Positions 5,788-11,122 are shown, numbered from the stretch's first letter. The stretch is 11,122 nt of DNA from Alphaproteobacteria bacterium (GCA_005882415.1 VBAE01000001.1:1-11122), one strand, 5' to 3'. A program made the numbers and translations. The notes: generated from the sequence alone by a model not told the origin.

Positions 5788-7446
5788 ATGCAGACTGTCG
5801 AGACGTTGAACCAGGGCCTGAAGCGCGCCTACCGGATCACCATCCCCAAGAAGGATATCGACGCCCGCGTCGACGGCGAGCTGAAGAAGGTCGCGCCGCA
5901 GATCCGCATGCCCGGCTTCCGCCCCGGCAAGGTTCCGCCGAACCTGGTCCGCAAGATGCACGGCCCGGCGCTCGAGCAGGAGGCGCTGAACAGCGCCGTC
6001 CAGGACAGCGTCCAGAAGCTGATCGCCGACCAGCAGCTCCGCCCGGCGATGCAGCCGAGCGTCGAATTGGAGGAAGGCGGCCCCGGCCAGGACGCGGTCG
6101 TCAAGGTCGAGCTCGAGACGCTCCCCGACGTTCCCGAGCCCAACCTCGCCGGCCTCAAGCTGGAGCGGGTCACCGTCGACCCGACCGACGAAGAGCTCCA
6201 GGCCGCGATCGAGCGCATGGCCGAGGGCCAGAAGAGCTTCGATCCCGCCCCGGCCGATTATGCCGCTCAGCATGGCGACCTCGTCCTGATGGACTATCAG
6301 GGCAGCGTCGGCGGCGAGCCGTTCGAAGGCGGCAAGGGCGAGGGCATGTCGGTCGAGCTCGGCTCGGGCCGCCTCATCCCCGGCTTCGAGGACCAGCTCG
6401 TCGGCGCCAGGGCGAACGAGCAGCGCACCGTCACCGTCACCTTCCCGGAAGAATATCCGGTCGACTATCTGAAGGGCCGCGAGGCGACCTTCGAAGTCAC
6501 CGTCAACGAGGTCCAGAAGCCGCGCGAGTCGGCGATCGACGACTCCTTCGCGCAGTCGATGGGCCTGGAAGGCATCGACCAGCTCCGCGAGCTCTTGAAG
6601 GGCCAGCTCCAGCAGGAGCTGAACGGCCTCACCCGCACCCATATGAAGCGCAAGCTTCTCGACCAGCTCGCCGCCGGTCATGATTTCGAGGTTCCGCCGT
6701 CGATGGTCGAGGCCGAGTTCGGCCAGATCTGGCGCCAGCTCGAGCATGAGGCGAGCCACGAGGCGGACCCCGAGGCCGCGATGGCCGAGATGGAGAAGGA
6801 GCGCGACGATTACCGCGCCATCGCAGAGCGTCGCGTGCGCCTCGGCCTGCTCCTCTCGGAGATCGGCAACCGCAACGGCATCACCATCGACCAGAACGAG
6901 ATGAACCGACTGGTCGCCCAGGCCGCCCAGCAATACCGTCCCGAGGACCGCCAGCGCTTCTTCGAATATGTCCAGAACGATCCGATGGCCGCCGCCCAGC
7001 TGCGCGCGCCTTTGTTCGAGGACAAGGTCGTCGACTTCCTGTTCGACAAGGCCGAGGTGACCGAGCGCACCGCCAGCCGCGCCGAGCTTGAGGCCGAGAT
7101 CGAGTCGGACGACACCCACGTTCACGGCCCGGGCTGCGGCCACGACCATGATCACGACCACGATCACAAGCCCAAGGCGAAGAAGGCGGCCAAGGCTAAG
7201 GCAAAGGCCGAGGACGCTGCTCCCGCCGCCGAGGAGACCGCGCCGGCCGAGAAACCGAAGAAGGCCAAGGCCAAGGAAGCCGCTGCCGCTCCCGCCGAGG
7301 AAGCCGCTCCTGCCGAGAAGCCGAAGAAGGCCAAAGCCGCGAAGGCCGAGCCCGCTGCTTCGAAGGAGGCTCCGGCCGCTGCGGCCGAGGAGCCCGCTGC
7401 CGCTCCGAAGAAGAAAGTGGCCAAGAAGCCCGCGAAGAAGGATTGA
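5788..7446 (+). CDS. tig: Trigger factor (ribosome-associated chaperone and peptidyl-prolyl isomerase)
   Basis: The protein has 552 residues, about 110 more than usual. Trigger factor docks at the ribosomal exit tunnel and shields new proteins. The ribosome-binding domain (about 1-115) has the signature GFRPGKVP at 43-50, the same position as in E. coli; that alignment supports the ATG at 5788. A FKBP-type isomerase domain (about 155-242) contains GDLVLMDYQG, LIPGFEDQL and VTFPEEYP. The helical chaperone domain runs to about 440. Beyond it is a tail: a His-rich patch (444-460, seven His and Cys450) and then a Lys/Ala/Pro/Glu-rich, disordered-looking stretch (461-552) with a 22-residue tandem repeat. 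The tail is the oddity. The usual partner clpP does not follow; a glycosyltransferase gene does. Only a weak ribosome binding site is visible. Confidence 0.95.
   Translation: MQTVETLNQGLKRAYRITIPKKDIDARVDGELKKVAPQIRMPGFRPGKVPPNLVRKMHGPALEQEALNSAVQDSVQKLIADQQLRPAMQPSVELEEGGPGQDAVVKVELETLPDVPEPNLAGLKLERVTVDPTDEELQAAIERMAEGQKSFDPAPADYAAQHGDLVLMDYQGSVGGEPFEGGKGEGMSVELGSGRLIPGFEDQLVGARANEQRTVTVTFPEEYPVDYLKGREATFEVTVNEVQKPRESAIDDSFAQSMGLEGIDQLRELLKGQLQQELNGLTRTHMKRKLLDQLAAGHDFEVPPSMVEAEFGQIWRQLEHEASHEADPEAAMAEMEKERDDYRAIAERRVRLGLLLSEIGNRNGITIDQNEMNRLVAQAAQQYRPEDRQRFFEYVQNDPMAAAQLRAPLFEDKVVDFLFDKAEVTERTASRAELEAEIESDDTHVHGPGCGHDHDHDHDHKPKAKKAAKAKAKAEDAAPAAEETAPAEKPKKAKAKEAAAAPAEEAAPAEKPKKAKAAKAEPAASKEAPAAAAEEPAAAPKKKVAKKPAKKD
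7231..7362 (+). repeat. Tandem 66-bp coding repeat in the tig tail (two units)
   Basis: Two adjacent 66-bp units encode residues 482-503 and 504-525. Each has the core APAEKPKKAKA (485-495 and 507-517). The DNA copies differ at some third positions (for example aaa/aag for Lys), so they are not a very recent duplication. Low-complexity Ala/Lys tails can expand and contract by this route. Confidence 0.75.
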
Positions 7447-7491
7447 TGATCTTAAGCCCTCCCTCCTAGAACCGGGGGAGGGCGGATCATC
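7445..7491 (+). terminator. Composite hairpin starting in the tig stop codon
   Basis: The outer stem GATGATC (7445-7451) / GATCATC (7485-7491) uses the last two bases of the tig TGA. The inner stem GCCCTCCC (7456-7463) / GGGAGGGC (7476-7483) can extend by two or three pairs including a G-U. No T-run follows. The structure probably marks the end of tig. Its CCCTCCC/GGGAGGG arms resemble those of the repeats at 9699-9867. Confidence 0.6.
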
Positions 7492-7503
7492 GGGGGAGTG
7501 ACA

Positions 7504-8442
7504 GTGACGGGGCCGAAGCAACTGCGCATCGCGGTCCTCCTCCCTTGCTATAATGAGGAGGCGGCGATCGCCCAGACCGTCGCCGCCTTCCGGGCGGCGC
7601 TCCCCGGCGCGGACGTCTATGTCTACGACAATAACAGCGCCGACCGCACCGTCGAGGTCGCCTCCGCCGCCGGCGCCACCGTCCGGTCCGAGCGGATGCA
7701 GGGCAAAGGCAATGTCGTCCGCCGCATGTTCGCCGACATAGAGGCCGACGTCTATGTGATGGCCGACGGCGATTCGACCTACGACGCCTCGGCGGCCCCG
7801 GACCTGGTCGCGCGCCTGGTCGACGAACGGCTCGACATGGTCGTCGGCGCCCGCAAGTCGGAGGTCGAGGAGGCCTATCGGCGCGGCCACCGCCTCGGCA
7901 ACCGGTTGTTCACCGGGATCCTCGCCAGCCTGTTCGGGCGAAGCTTCACCGACATCTTCTCGGGCTACCGCGTCTTCTCGCGCCGCTTCGTCAAGAGCTT
8001 CCCGGCCCTCTCGCGCGGCTTCGAGACCGAGACCGAGATCAGCGTCCACGCGCTCGAGCTGGCGATGCCCGTCGCTGAGGTCGTCACCGCTTACGGCGCC
8101 CGCCCGGAAGGCTCGCAGTCCAAGCTCTCCACCTATCGCGACGGCTGGCGGATCATGAAGACCATCCTGCACCTCTTCCGGATCGAGCGGCCCGTCCTCT
8201 TCTACGGAAGCTTCGGCCTGTTCCTGGCAGCGGTCGCGGTGGCGATCTCGATCCCGCTGGTCGTCACCTTCGTCCAGACCGGCCTGGTCCCGCGCTTCCC
8301 TACCGCGATCCTCGCCACCGGGCTGATGATCGTCGCTTTCATGAGCTTCATGTGCGGCCTGATCCTCGACACCGTCGTCCGCGGCCGCCGCGAAATGCGG
8401 CGCCTCGCTTATCTGAGCTACCCTGCCGTGGGTGCTTCCTAG
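7504..8442 (+). CDS. GT2 family glycosyltransferase with C-terminal membrane helices (DPM/DPG synthase-like)
   Basis: The protein has 312 residues. The GT-A catalytic domain shows AVLLPCYNEE (10-19), YDNNSADRT (41-49) and the metal/nucleotide-sugar DxD motif in MADGDSTYD (Asp88, Asp90). SGYRVFSR (153-160) and ETEISVHALE (176-185) follow. Two hydrophobic helices near the end (about 231-256 and 267-289) anchor it in the membrane. This layout matches enzymes that load glucose or mannose onto a polyprenyl phosphate, but donor and acceptor are unknown. GTG 7504 is preferred over GTG 7498 because GGGGAG (7493-7498) is well spaced only for the former. The stop TAG overlaps the ribosome binding site of the next gene 10 bp on, so the two form an operon. 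Confidence 0.9.
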   Translation: MTGPKQLRIAVLLPCYNEEAAIAQTVAAFRAALPGADVYVYDNNSADRTVEVASAAGATVRSERMQGKGNVVRRMFADIEADVYVMADGDSTYDASAAPDLVARLVDERLDMVVGARKSEVEEAYRRGHRLGNRLFTGILASLFGRSFTDIFSGYRVFSRRFVKSFPALSRGFETETEISVHALELAMPVAEVVTAYGARPEGSQSKLSTYRDGWRIMKTILHLFRIERPVLFYGSFGLFLAAVAVAISIPLVVTFVQTGLVPRFPTAILATGLMIVAFMSFMCGLILDTVVRGRREMRRLAYLSYPAVGAS

Positions 8443-8452
8443 GAGCGCCCTG

Positions 8453-9472
8453 ATGCGCACGATCCCGGAGTATCGCGGCATTTCGGCGGAGCGCTTCCGC
8501 TCCGAGATCGTGCCGCTCGGCCGCCCGGCGGTGCTTCGCGGCGCGGTGGAGAACTGGCCGCTGGTCGAGCGCGGCCGCGCCTCGCCCGCGGCTTTGGTCG
8601 ACTATCTCTCGTCCTTCGACAGCGGCCTCCTCGTCGGCACCGTCACCGCTCCGCCGCAAGAAGGGGGCCGCCTGTTCTACCGCGAGGGCGAGCGGGCGCT
8701 GAACTTCAACGTCTCGTCCGAGAAGCTGCCCAGCGTGCTCAAGGGCATATTGAAGCAGATGGACTCGCCCGCGCCCTGGGCGGTGGCGATGCAGGGCGTC
8801 TCCGCCGCCGATCATCTCCCCGGCCTCCAGGGCGAGAACCCGATCGACCTTGTCCCCGCCGGCACTGGCGCGCGGCTGTGGATCGGCAACCAGGTCACCG
8901 TCGCCCCGCATTTCGACGTCGCCGACAATGTCGCCTGCGTCGCCGCCGGCCGCCGCCGCTTCACCCTCTTCCCGCCCGATCAGCTCCCCAACCTCTATCT
9001 CGGACCGTTCGACGTCACCCCTGCCGGGGTGCCCGTGAGCATGGTCCCGCTCGACGATCCTGACCTGGAGCGTTTTCCCCGCCACCGCGACGCCCTCGAA
9101 GCCGCCGAGAGCGCCGAGCTTGAGCCCGGCGACGCGATCTTCATCCCGCACATGTGGTGGCACGGAGTCCAGTCGCAGGGCGCGTTCAACCTGCTGGTCA
9201 ATTATTGGTGGAACGCCGGCCCCGTCGCCGCCGAACACCCCTACGGCGCCCTGCTTCACGCCGCCTTCCTCCTCTACCGCGACATGCCGCCCGGGCAGCG
9301 CGCGATCTGGCGCGGCATGTACGATTATTACGTCTTCGAGTCGCACGGCGACCCGCTCGCCCACCTCCCGCCGGAGCTCCGCAGCGAGGCGCGCACCGTC
9401 GATCCCAAGGCGATCGCCGGCCTCAAATCCGCCTTGGCCGCACTCCTGGACGAGGACGAAGAGGGAACCTAA
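8453..9472 (+). CDS. Cupin-like (JmjC/cupin_8) Fe(II)/2-oxoglutarate-dependent oxygenase family protein
   Basis: The protein has 339 residues. The N-terminal part (about 1-60) with GRPAVLRGAVENWP matches the start of cupin_8 proteins. The jelly-roll core has APHFDVADN with His153 and Asp155 and, 80 residues later, HMWWHGVQ with His237. These form the HxD...H facial triad for iron. RRRFTLFPPDQ (168-177) and the GDAIFIP strand (226-232) are typical. Members include protein hydroxylases related to FIH, so a peptide or protein substrate is likely, though not shown. ATG 8453 follows AGGAG by about 8 nt; a longer GTG frame starts inside the glycosyltransferase gene and is rejected. It lies 10 bp after the glycosyltransferase and 25 bp before the small gene, apparently one operon. 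Confidence 0.88.
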   Translation: MRTIPEYRGISAERFRSEIVPLGRPAVLRGAVENWPLVERGRASPAALVDYLSSFDSGLLVGTVTAPPQEGGRLFYREGERALNFNVSSEKLPSVLKGILKQMDSPAPWAVAMQGVSAADHLPGLQGENPIDLVPAGTGARLWIGNQVTVAPHFDVADNVACVAAGRRRFTLFPPDQLPNLYLGPFDVTPAGVPVSMVPLDDPDLERFPRHRDALEAAESAELEPGDAIFIPHMWWHGVQSQGAFNLLVNYWWNAGPVAAEHPYGALLHAAFLLYRDMPPGQRAIWRGMYDYYVFESHGDPLAHLPPELRSEARTVDPKAIAGLKSALAALLDEDEEGT

Positions 9473-9497
9473 CCCCGATCAAGGCGCTGACTCCGCC

Positions 9498-9698
9498 ATG
9501 GACGACAAGATCTACGACACCCCCAGCGAGGTTGAGGCCGACGACGGCACCGTGTCCGTCGACGGACCGGACGGAGTCGACGTGCACCTCACCCCCGAAG
9601 CCGCCGCGGAAACCTCCGAGCGCCTCCTCTTCGGCGCCGCCAAAGCCCAGGGCCAGATCGTCCGCAAGCGCAAAGCCGAGGAAAGGCTCGGGCGGTAA
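9498..9698 (+). CDS. Small charged protein, 66 aa, function unknown
   Basis: ATG 9498 to TAA 9696-9698. The first half is very acidic (many Asp/Glu, with two VDG/GVDV stretches). A helix-like middle, LTPEAAAETSERLLFGAAKAQ, follows, and a basic end KRKAEERLGR. There is no Cys, signal peptide or membrane segment. The ribosome binding site is poor (AAGG about 13 nt upstream), so translation may depend on coupling to the cupin gene 25 bp before it. I do not recognise a family. Its place at the end of the glycosyltransferase-oxygenase operon makes a link to the oxygenase possible, but nothing in the sequence proves it. A repeat element starts immediately after its stop. Confidence 0.65.
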   Translation: MDDKIYDTPSEVEADDGTVSVDGPDGVDVHLTPEAAAETSERLLFGAAKAQGQIVRKRKAEERLGR

Positions 9699-9758
9699 AT
9701 TCCTCCCCGCGAGCGCCAGCTCGGGGGGAGGGGGACCACACGAAGTGTGGTGGAGGGG
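9699..9758 (+). repeat. Two-hairpin palindromic repeat, copy A (downstream of the 66-aa gene)
   Basis: The element runs ATTCCTCCCC, a variable hairpin core with CGAGC/GCTCG stem, GGGGAGGGGGACC, a second core ACAC-GAA-GTGT, then GGTGGAG. Hairpin 1 pairs TCCTCCCC with GGGGGAGG plus CGAGC (9710-9714) with GCTCG (9719-9723). Hairpin 2 is ACCACAC (9735-9741) with GTGTGGT (9745-9751). It starts on the base after the TAA stop, so it also forms the gene's 3' end. A copy in opposite orientation lies at 9818-9867. It is REP-like; family name unknown to me. Confidence 0.85.
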
Positions 9759-9817
9759 TAAGTGTCTCGGCTTCAGAGGTTCGCGAGAAAACCTCCCAAT
9801 CCCACCGCCTTCTATCG

Positions 9818-9867
9818 CTCCACCGGACTACGTCCGGTCCCCCTCCCCATCTCCGATGGGGAGGAAT
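9818..9867 (-). repeat. Two-hairpin palindromic repeat, copy B (downstream of the iron permease family gene)
   Basis: Read on the minus strand, the element is ATTCCTCCCC, core ATCGGAGAT, GGGGAGGGGGACC, core GGAC-GTA-GTCC, GGTGGAG. Hairpin 1 is a perfect 10-bp stem (9842-9851 with 9855-9864, 3-nt loop). Hairpin 2 is a perfect 7-bp stem (9822-9828 with 9832-9838). The constant blocks equal those of copy A while both stem cores differ and still pair. It starts 2 nt after the stop codon of the minus-strand gene. The 50 bp between the copies hold only a minor 6-bp inverted repeat (GAGGTT/AACCTC). Confidence 0.85.
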
Positions 9868-9869
9868 GG

Positions 9870-10253
9870 TTACCCCCGCGCAGCCCGCAGCGGCAGCGCC
9901 CCACGCTCCTTGACCGCCTTGATCTGCTCCTCCTCCAGCTCTTCGATCCCGGCCAGCTCGTCCCGCGCCCTTCGCGACGCGAACAGCAATTCGTCCAGCT
10001 TCGCATGCAGCGCCACATCCCGCCGGTGGGCGTCGCGTTCGCGCTCCTCCTGGCGGTTGAGGACCATCTGGGTCAGCGTGATCGCCATGATCGACAGCGC
10101 CGCGGTCAGGATCGCGACGCCCCACCCGGTCGCCAGCCAGGCGACGCAAATCGCGATGAAGCCGAGTTGCGCGAACGGGTGGGCGGAGAATTCGGCGACT
10201 TTTTCCGAGATATAGCAGCCGAGCTTGCGGGGCCGCGATTGGTCGTCTGCCAT
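9870..10253 (-). CDS. Low-affinity iron permease family protein
   Basis: The protein has 127 residues. It has a short basic N-terminus, two adjacent membrane helices (about 27-45 and 46-66), the NRQE turn (67-70), and a long charged cytosolic helix with HAKLDELLFASRRARDELAGIEELEEEQI (83-111). This architecture, with the LDEL...ARNxLxxLEEL-type tail, is that of the low-affinity iron permease family (PF04120). The name comes from a much larger yeast transporter; for the small bacterial members iron transport is unproven. ATG 10253 is chosen because AGGAG lies 8 nt upstream; a TTG six codons earlier overlaps that site. It follows the HicB-like gene by 56 bp on the same strand. Copy B of the palindromic repeat lies just after its stop. 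Confidence 0.85.
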   Translation of the reverse strand: MADDQSRPRKLGCYISEKVAEFSAHPFAQLGFIAICVAWLATGWGVAILTAALSIMAITLTQMVLNRQEERERDAHRRDVALHAKLDELLFASRRARDELAGIEELEEEQIKAVKERGALPLRAARG

Positions 10254-10303
10254 GCTCTTACTCCTCTGCAATCCGGCGGCGAATACTGGTCGGCGGATCG
10301 GTA

Positions 10304-10320
10304 CTGGCCCTACGGGCTAG
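10304..10320 (-). terminator. Weak hairpin at the hicB-like stop codon
   Basis: CTGGCCC (10304-10310) and GGGCTAG (10314-10320) form a 7-bp stem with one G-U pair and a 3-nt loop that overlaps the TAG stop. There is no T-run on the minus strand, so termination ability is doubtful and readthrough into the permease family gene is likely. Confidence 0.3.
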
Positions 10321-10543
10321 TTTCGGCAGCGGCGACGGTAGGCGCGCCGCAAATGTCGGACGGAGCGGGCAGGGGCCTCGACTCCGCTTTATAGCGTGCC
10401 AGCCCTTTCTGGAGCGCTGCGGGCGCCCCGGCGATCGCCGCCTCTTCGTCGGCCGCGACCAACTCCACGCCCGGCAGGTCCGGGAAGGTCAGCAGGACCG
10501 CGCCGTCGGCGGTTGGGATCAATCGGACCGGATAATCTGGCAT
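10310..10543 (-). CDS. Orphan HicB-like protein, shortened
   Basis: The protein has 77 residues. The pattern YPVRLIPTADGAVLLTFPDLPGV (4-26) followed by an Ala-rich helix and RPLPAPSD (56-63) is the partial RNase H-like fold of HicB antitoxins. The usual later part is missing: no VxVPxLxxAKxxLYxAM segment and no DNA-binding domain, and the protein ends in APTVAAAETSP. No hicA toxin gene (small, dsRNA-binding fold, catalytic His) is adjacent on either side. It may be a stand-alone HicB-fold protein or a remnant. There is no good ribosome binding site before ATG 10543. A perfect FNR-type box lies 12-25 bp upstream. The permease family gene follows by 56 bp. Confidence 0.75.
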   Translation of the reverse strand: MPDYPVRLIPTADGAVLLTFPDLPGVELVAADEEAAIAGAPAALQKGLARYKAESRPLPAPSDICGAPTVAAAETSP

Positions 10544-10554
10544 CGGGCAATAAC

Positions 10555-10568
10555 TTGATCCAGATCAA
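10555..10568. promoter_or_regulatory. Perfect FNR/FixK-type box
   Basis: TTGAT (10555-10559), CCAG, ATCAA (10564-10568) is an exact match to the TTGAT-N4-ATCAA consensus of FNR, FixK and Anr regulators of oxygen-responsive genes. It is in the 48-bp gap between the VOC gene stop and the HicB-like start, so the only gene it can plainly control is the minus-strand hicB-like/permease unit. The box centre is only 18.5 bp from the ATG, too close for classic activation at -41.5, which fits repression or a mis-set start better. Confidence 0.65.
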
Positions 10569-10573
10569 TCGGT

Positions 10574-10591
10574 TCCCGCAATGCGGCGGGA
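10574..10591 (-). terminator. Small hairpin after the VOC gene
   Basis: TCCCGC (10574-10579) and GCGGGA (10586-10591) flank AATGCG directly downstream of the VOC stop on the minus strand. The stem is short and lacks a T-run. It could weakly separate the VOC gene from the HicB-like gene. Confidence 0.35.
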
Positions 10592-10948
10592 TCAGTTCTG
10601 GATGAGACGAAGCAGCGAGCCGTCGGGGTCGATCATATAGCCGATGGTGAGCCCGCTCGGCTCCGGCCGGGGCGGGCTAAGCCGCGGCGCGCCGGACCTC
10701 TTCTCCGGGATTCCGGCGTCCAGGCAGCGGCGGTAGAAGCCGTCCAGATCGTCCAGCCTCAGGCAGCTGCCGAACGAGCTCTCTCCCGGCTCCAGGTCCG
10801 GATAGGGAAAGAATTCCAGCGCGATCGAGCCCGAGCGGAGGATCATCCAGCCCTTATCCCGCCACGTCCGTTCGAAGCCGAGCGGGGCGTAGAATTCTTC
10901 AGTGGCGTCGAAATCCCTCGACGGGAGGTTCGGTGTGGCGTGGTCCAT
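10592..10948 (-). CDS. VOC-fold protein, bleomycin-resistance-protein-like
   Basis: The protein has 118 residues, the usual size for bleomycin-binding proteins. The N-terminus ATPNLPSRDFDATEEFYAPLGF (4-25) is the first beta-alpha-beta module of the vicinal-oxygen-chelate fold. WMILRSGSIALEFFPYPD (34-51) and the final DPDGSLLRLIQN (107-118) match closely the BRP group, in which a dimer sequesters bleomycin without a catalytic step. Many chromosomal homologues have no shown resistance role, so the function remains a family-level call. The start follows the stop of the partial upstream gene by 6 bp, implying one transcript. Its ribosome binding site is weak and would lie in the upstream gene's end, which suggests coupled translation. 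Confidence 0.88.
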   Translation of the reverse strand: MDHATPNLPSRDFDATEEFYAPLGFERTWRDKGWMILRSGSIALEFFPYPDLEPGESSFGSCLRLDDLDGFYRRCLDAGIPEKRSGAPRLSPPRPEPSGLTIGYMIDPDGSLLRLIQN

Positions 10949-10954
10949 CCAGGG

Positions 10955-11122
10955 CTATTGCAGGCTTTCGCCGCTGTCGCCAATCACCCATTTGCTTGCC
11001 GCGCAAACGTTGACCTTGCGCTTCTCCCACGCCTTGCCGTTCGCCATCACGGCTTTGAGGTCGTAATAGCATTCGTTCGTGCCGTTATCGATATTGGCGG
11101 AGATGCTCTGGCCGGATTCGAG
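10955..11122 (-). CDS. 3' end of an unrecognised protein with two Cys (N-terminus outside window)
   Basis: The minus-strand frame is open from the window edge to TAG at 10955-10957, giving the last 55 residues. It reads as alternating polar strands with SGQSISANIDNGTNECYYD, then DLKAVMANGKAWEKR, KVNVCAASKW and a polar end GDSGESLQ. The spacing of the two cysteines within beta-like segments (NECYYDL and VNVCAAS) suggests an exported protein with a disulfide or a repeated beta module, as in some small sphingomonad periplasmic proteins. That is inference; I cannot name a family. The stop is 6 bp before the VOC gene start. Confidence 0.75.
   Translation of the reverse strand, partial: LESGQSISANIDNGTNECYYDLKAVMANGKAWEKRKVNVCAASKWVIGDSGESLQ

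Noticed and set aside
5764..8481. A 905-codon open frame on the minus strand
   Set aside because: It lies antisense to tig and the glycosyltransferase, which have clear family motifs. Its translation is low-complexity Leu/Gly/Ala/Asp without domains, as expected for a shadow frame in GC-rich DNA.
8348..9364. A 338-codon minus-strand frame
   Set aside because: It is antisense to the cupin_8 gene, which has its metal triad, and has no domain of its own.
9154..10215. A 353-codon plus-strand frame
   Set aside because: It overlaps three better-supported genes and both palindromic repeats; the product is Arg/Ser/Pro-rich noise.
10552..10576. GGAAC-N16-AGTT on the minus strand, resembling an EcfG stress sigma-factor promoter
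   Set aside because: The -10 matches only 3 of 4 bases of CGTT, transcription would start almost on the ATG, and the motif overlaps the stronger FNR box. Chance is likely.
1..11122. CRISPR array, insertion sequence, prophage or plasmid origin
   Set aside because: No regularly spaced repeats, transposase, integrase, phage structural or replication genes were seen on either strand.

Overview
The window is GC-rich chromosomal DNA with tightly packed genes and no phage, transposase, plasmid or CRISPR sequence. The gene content and protein signatures point to an alphaproteobacterium, most likely in the order Sphingomonadales. These include an RcnB-like small exported protein, a low-affinity iron permease family protein, a trigger factor with a long Ala/Lys tail, a bleomycin-resistance-like VOC protein, and paired CCTCCCC/GGGGAGG palindromic repeats. 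The order-level assignment is inference from family resemblance.

Left part (1-4788): a truncated glutathione S-transferase gene (minus strand) diverges from a small zinc-ribbon protein gene. A hairpin terminator separates that gene from pncB (nicotinate phosphoribosyltransferase, NAD salvage). Next come an RcnB-like exported protein, a strong terminator, and a two-component pair (OmpR-type regulator plus HAMP histidine kinase) translationally coupled through a 4-bp GTGA overlap.

Middle (4789-7503): a higBA-type toxin-antitoxin pair on the minus strand runs convergently into the kinase gene. Its promoter carries a palindrome over the -10 and stands back to back with the promoter of a tRNA-Leu(UAG) gene. 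A long imperfect stem-loop follows the tRNA. Then comes tig (trigger factor) with an unusual C-terminal tail that is His-rich and then Lys/Ala/Pro-rich. A composite hairpin that starts inside the tig stop codon ends this block.

Right part (7504-11122): a plus-strand operon encodes a GT2 glycosyltransferase with C-terminal membrane helices, a JmjC-like cupin_8 protein with an intact HxD...H metal triad, and a 66-residue charged protein. It converges with a minus-strand group: low-affinity iron permease family protein, an orphan and shortened HicB-like protein, a VOC/bleomycin-resistance-like protein and the 3' end of an unrecognised gene. Between the converging ends lie two copies of a two-hairpin palindromic repeat in inverted orientation. 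Each begins 0-2 nt after the stop codon of the gene it follows, and the stems differ by compensatory changes. A perfect FNR/FixK-type box (TTGAT-N4-ATCAA) lies just upstream of the orphan hicB gene.

Most genes belong to known families. The most interesting items are the covarying repeat pair acting as gene-end structures, the FNR box in front of an orphan HicB, the glycosyltransferase-hydroxylase-small protein operon, the HigB toxin lacking its usual catalytic arginine, and the metal-binding-like tail on trigger factor. I did not find a clearly new multi-gene defence or mobile system.
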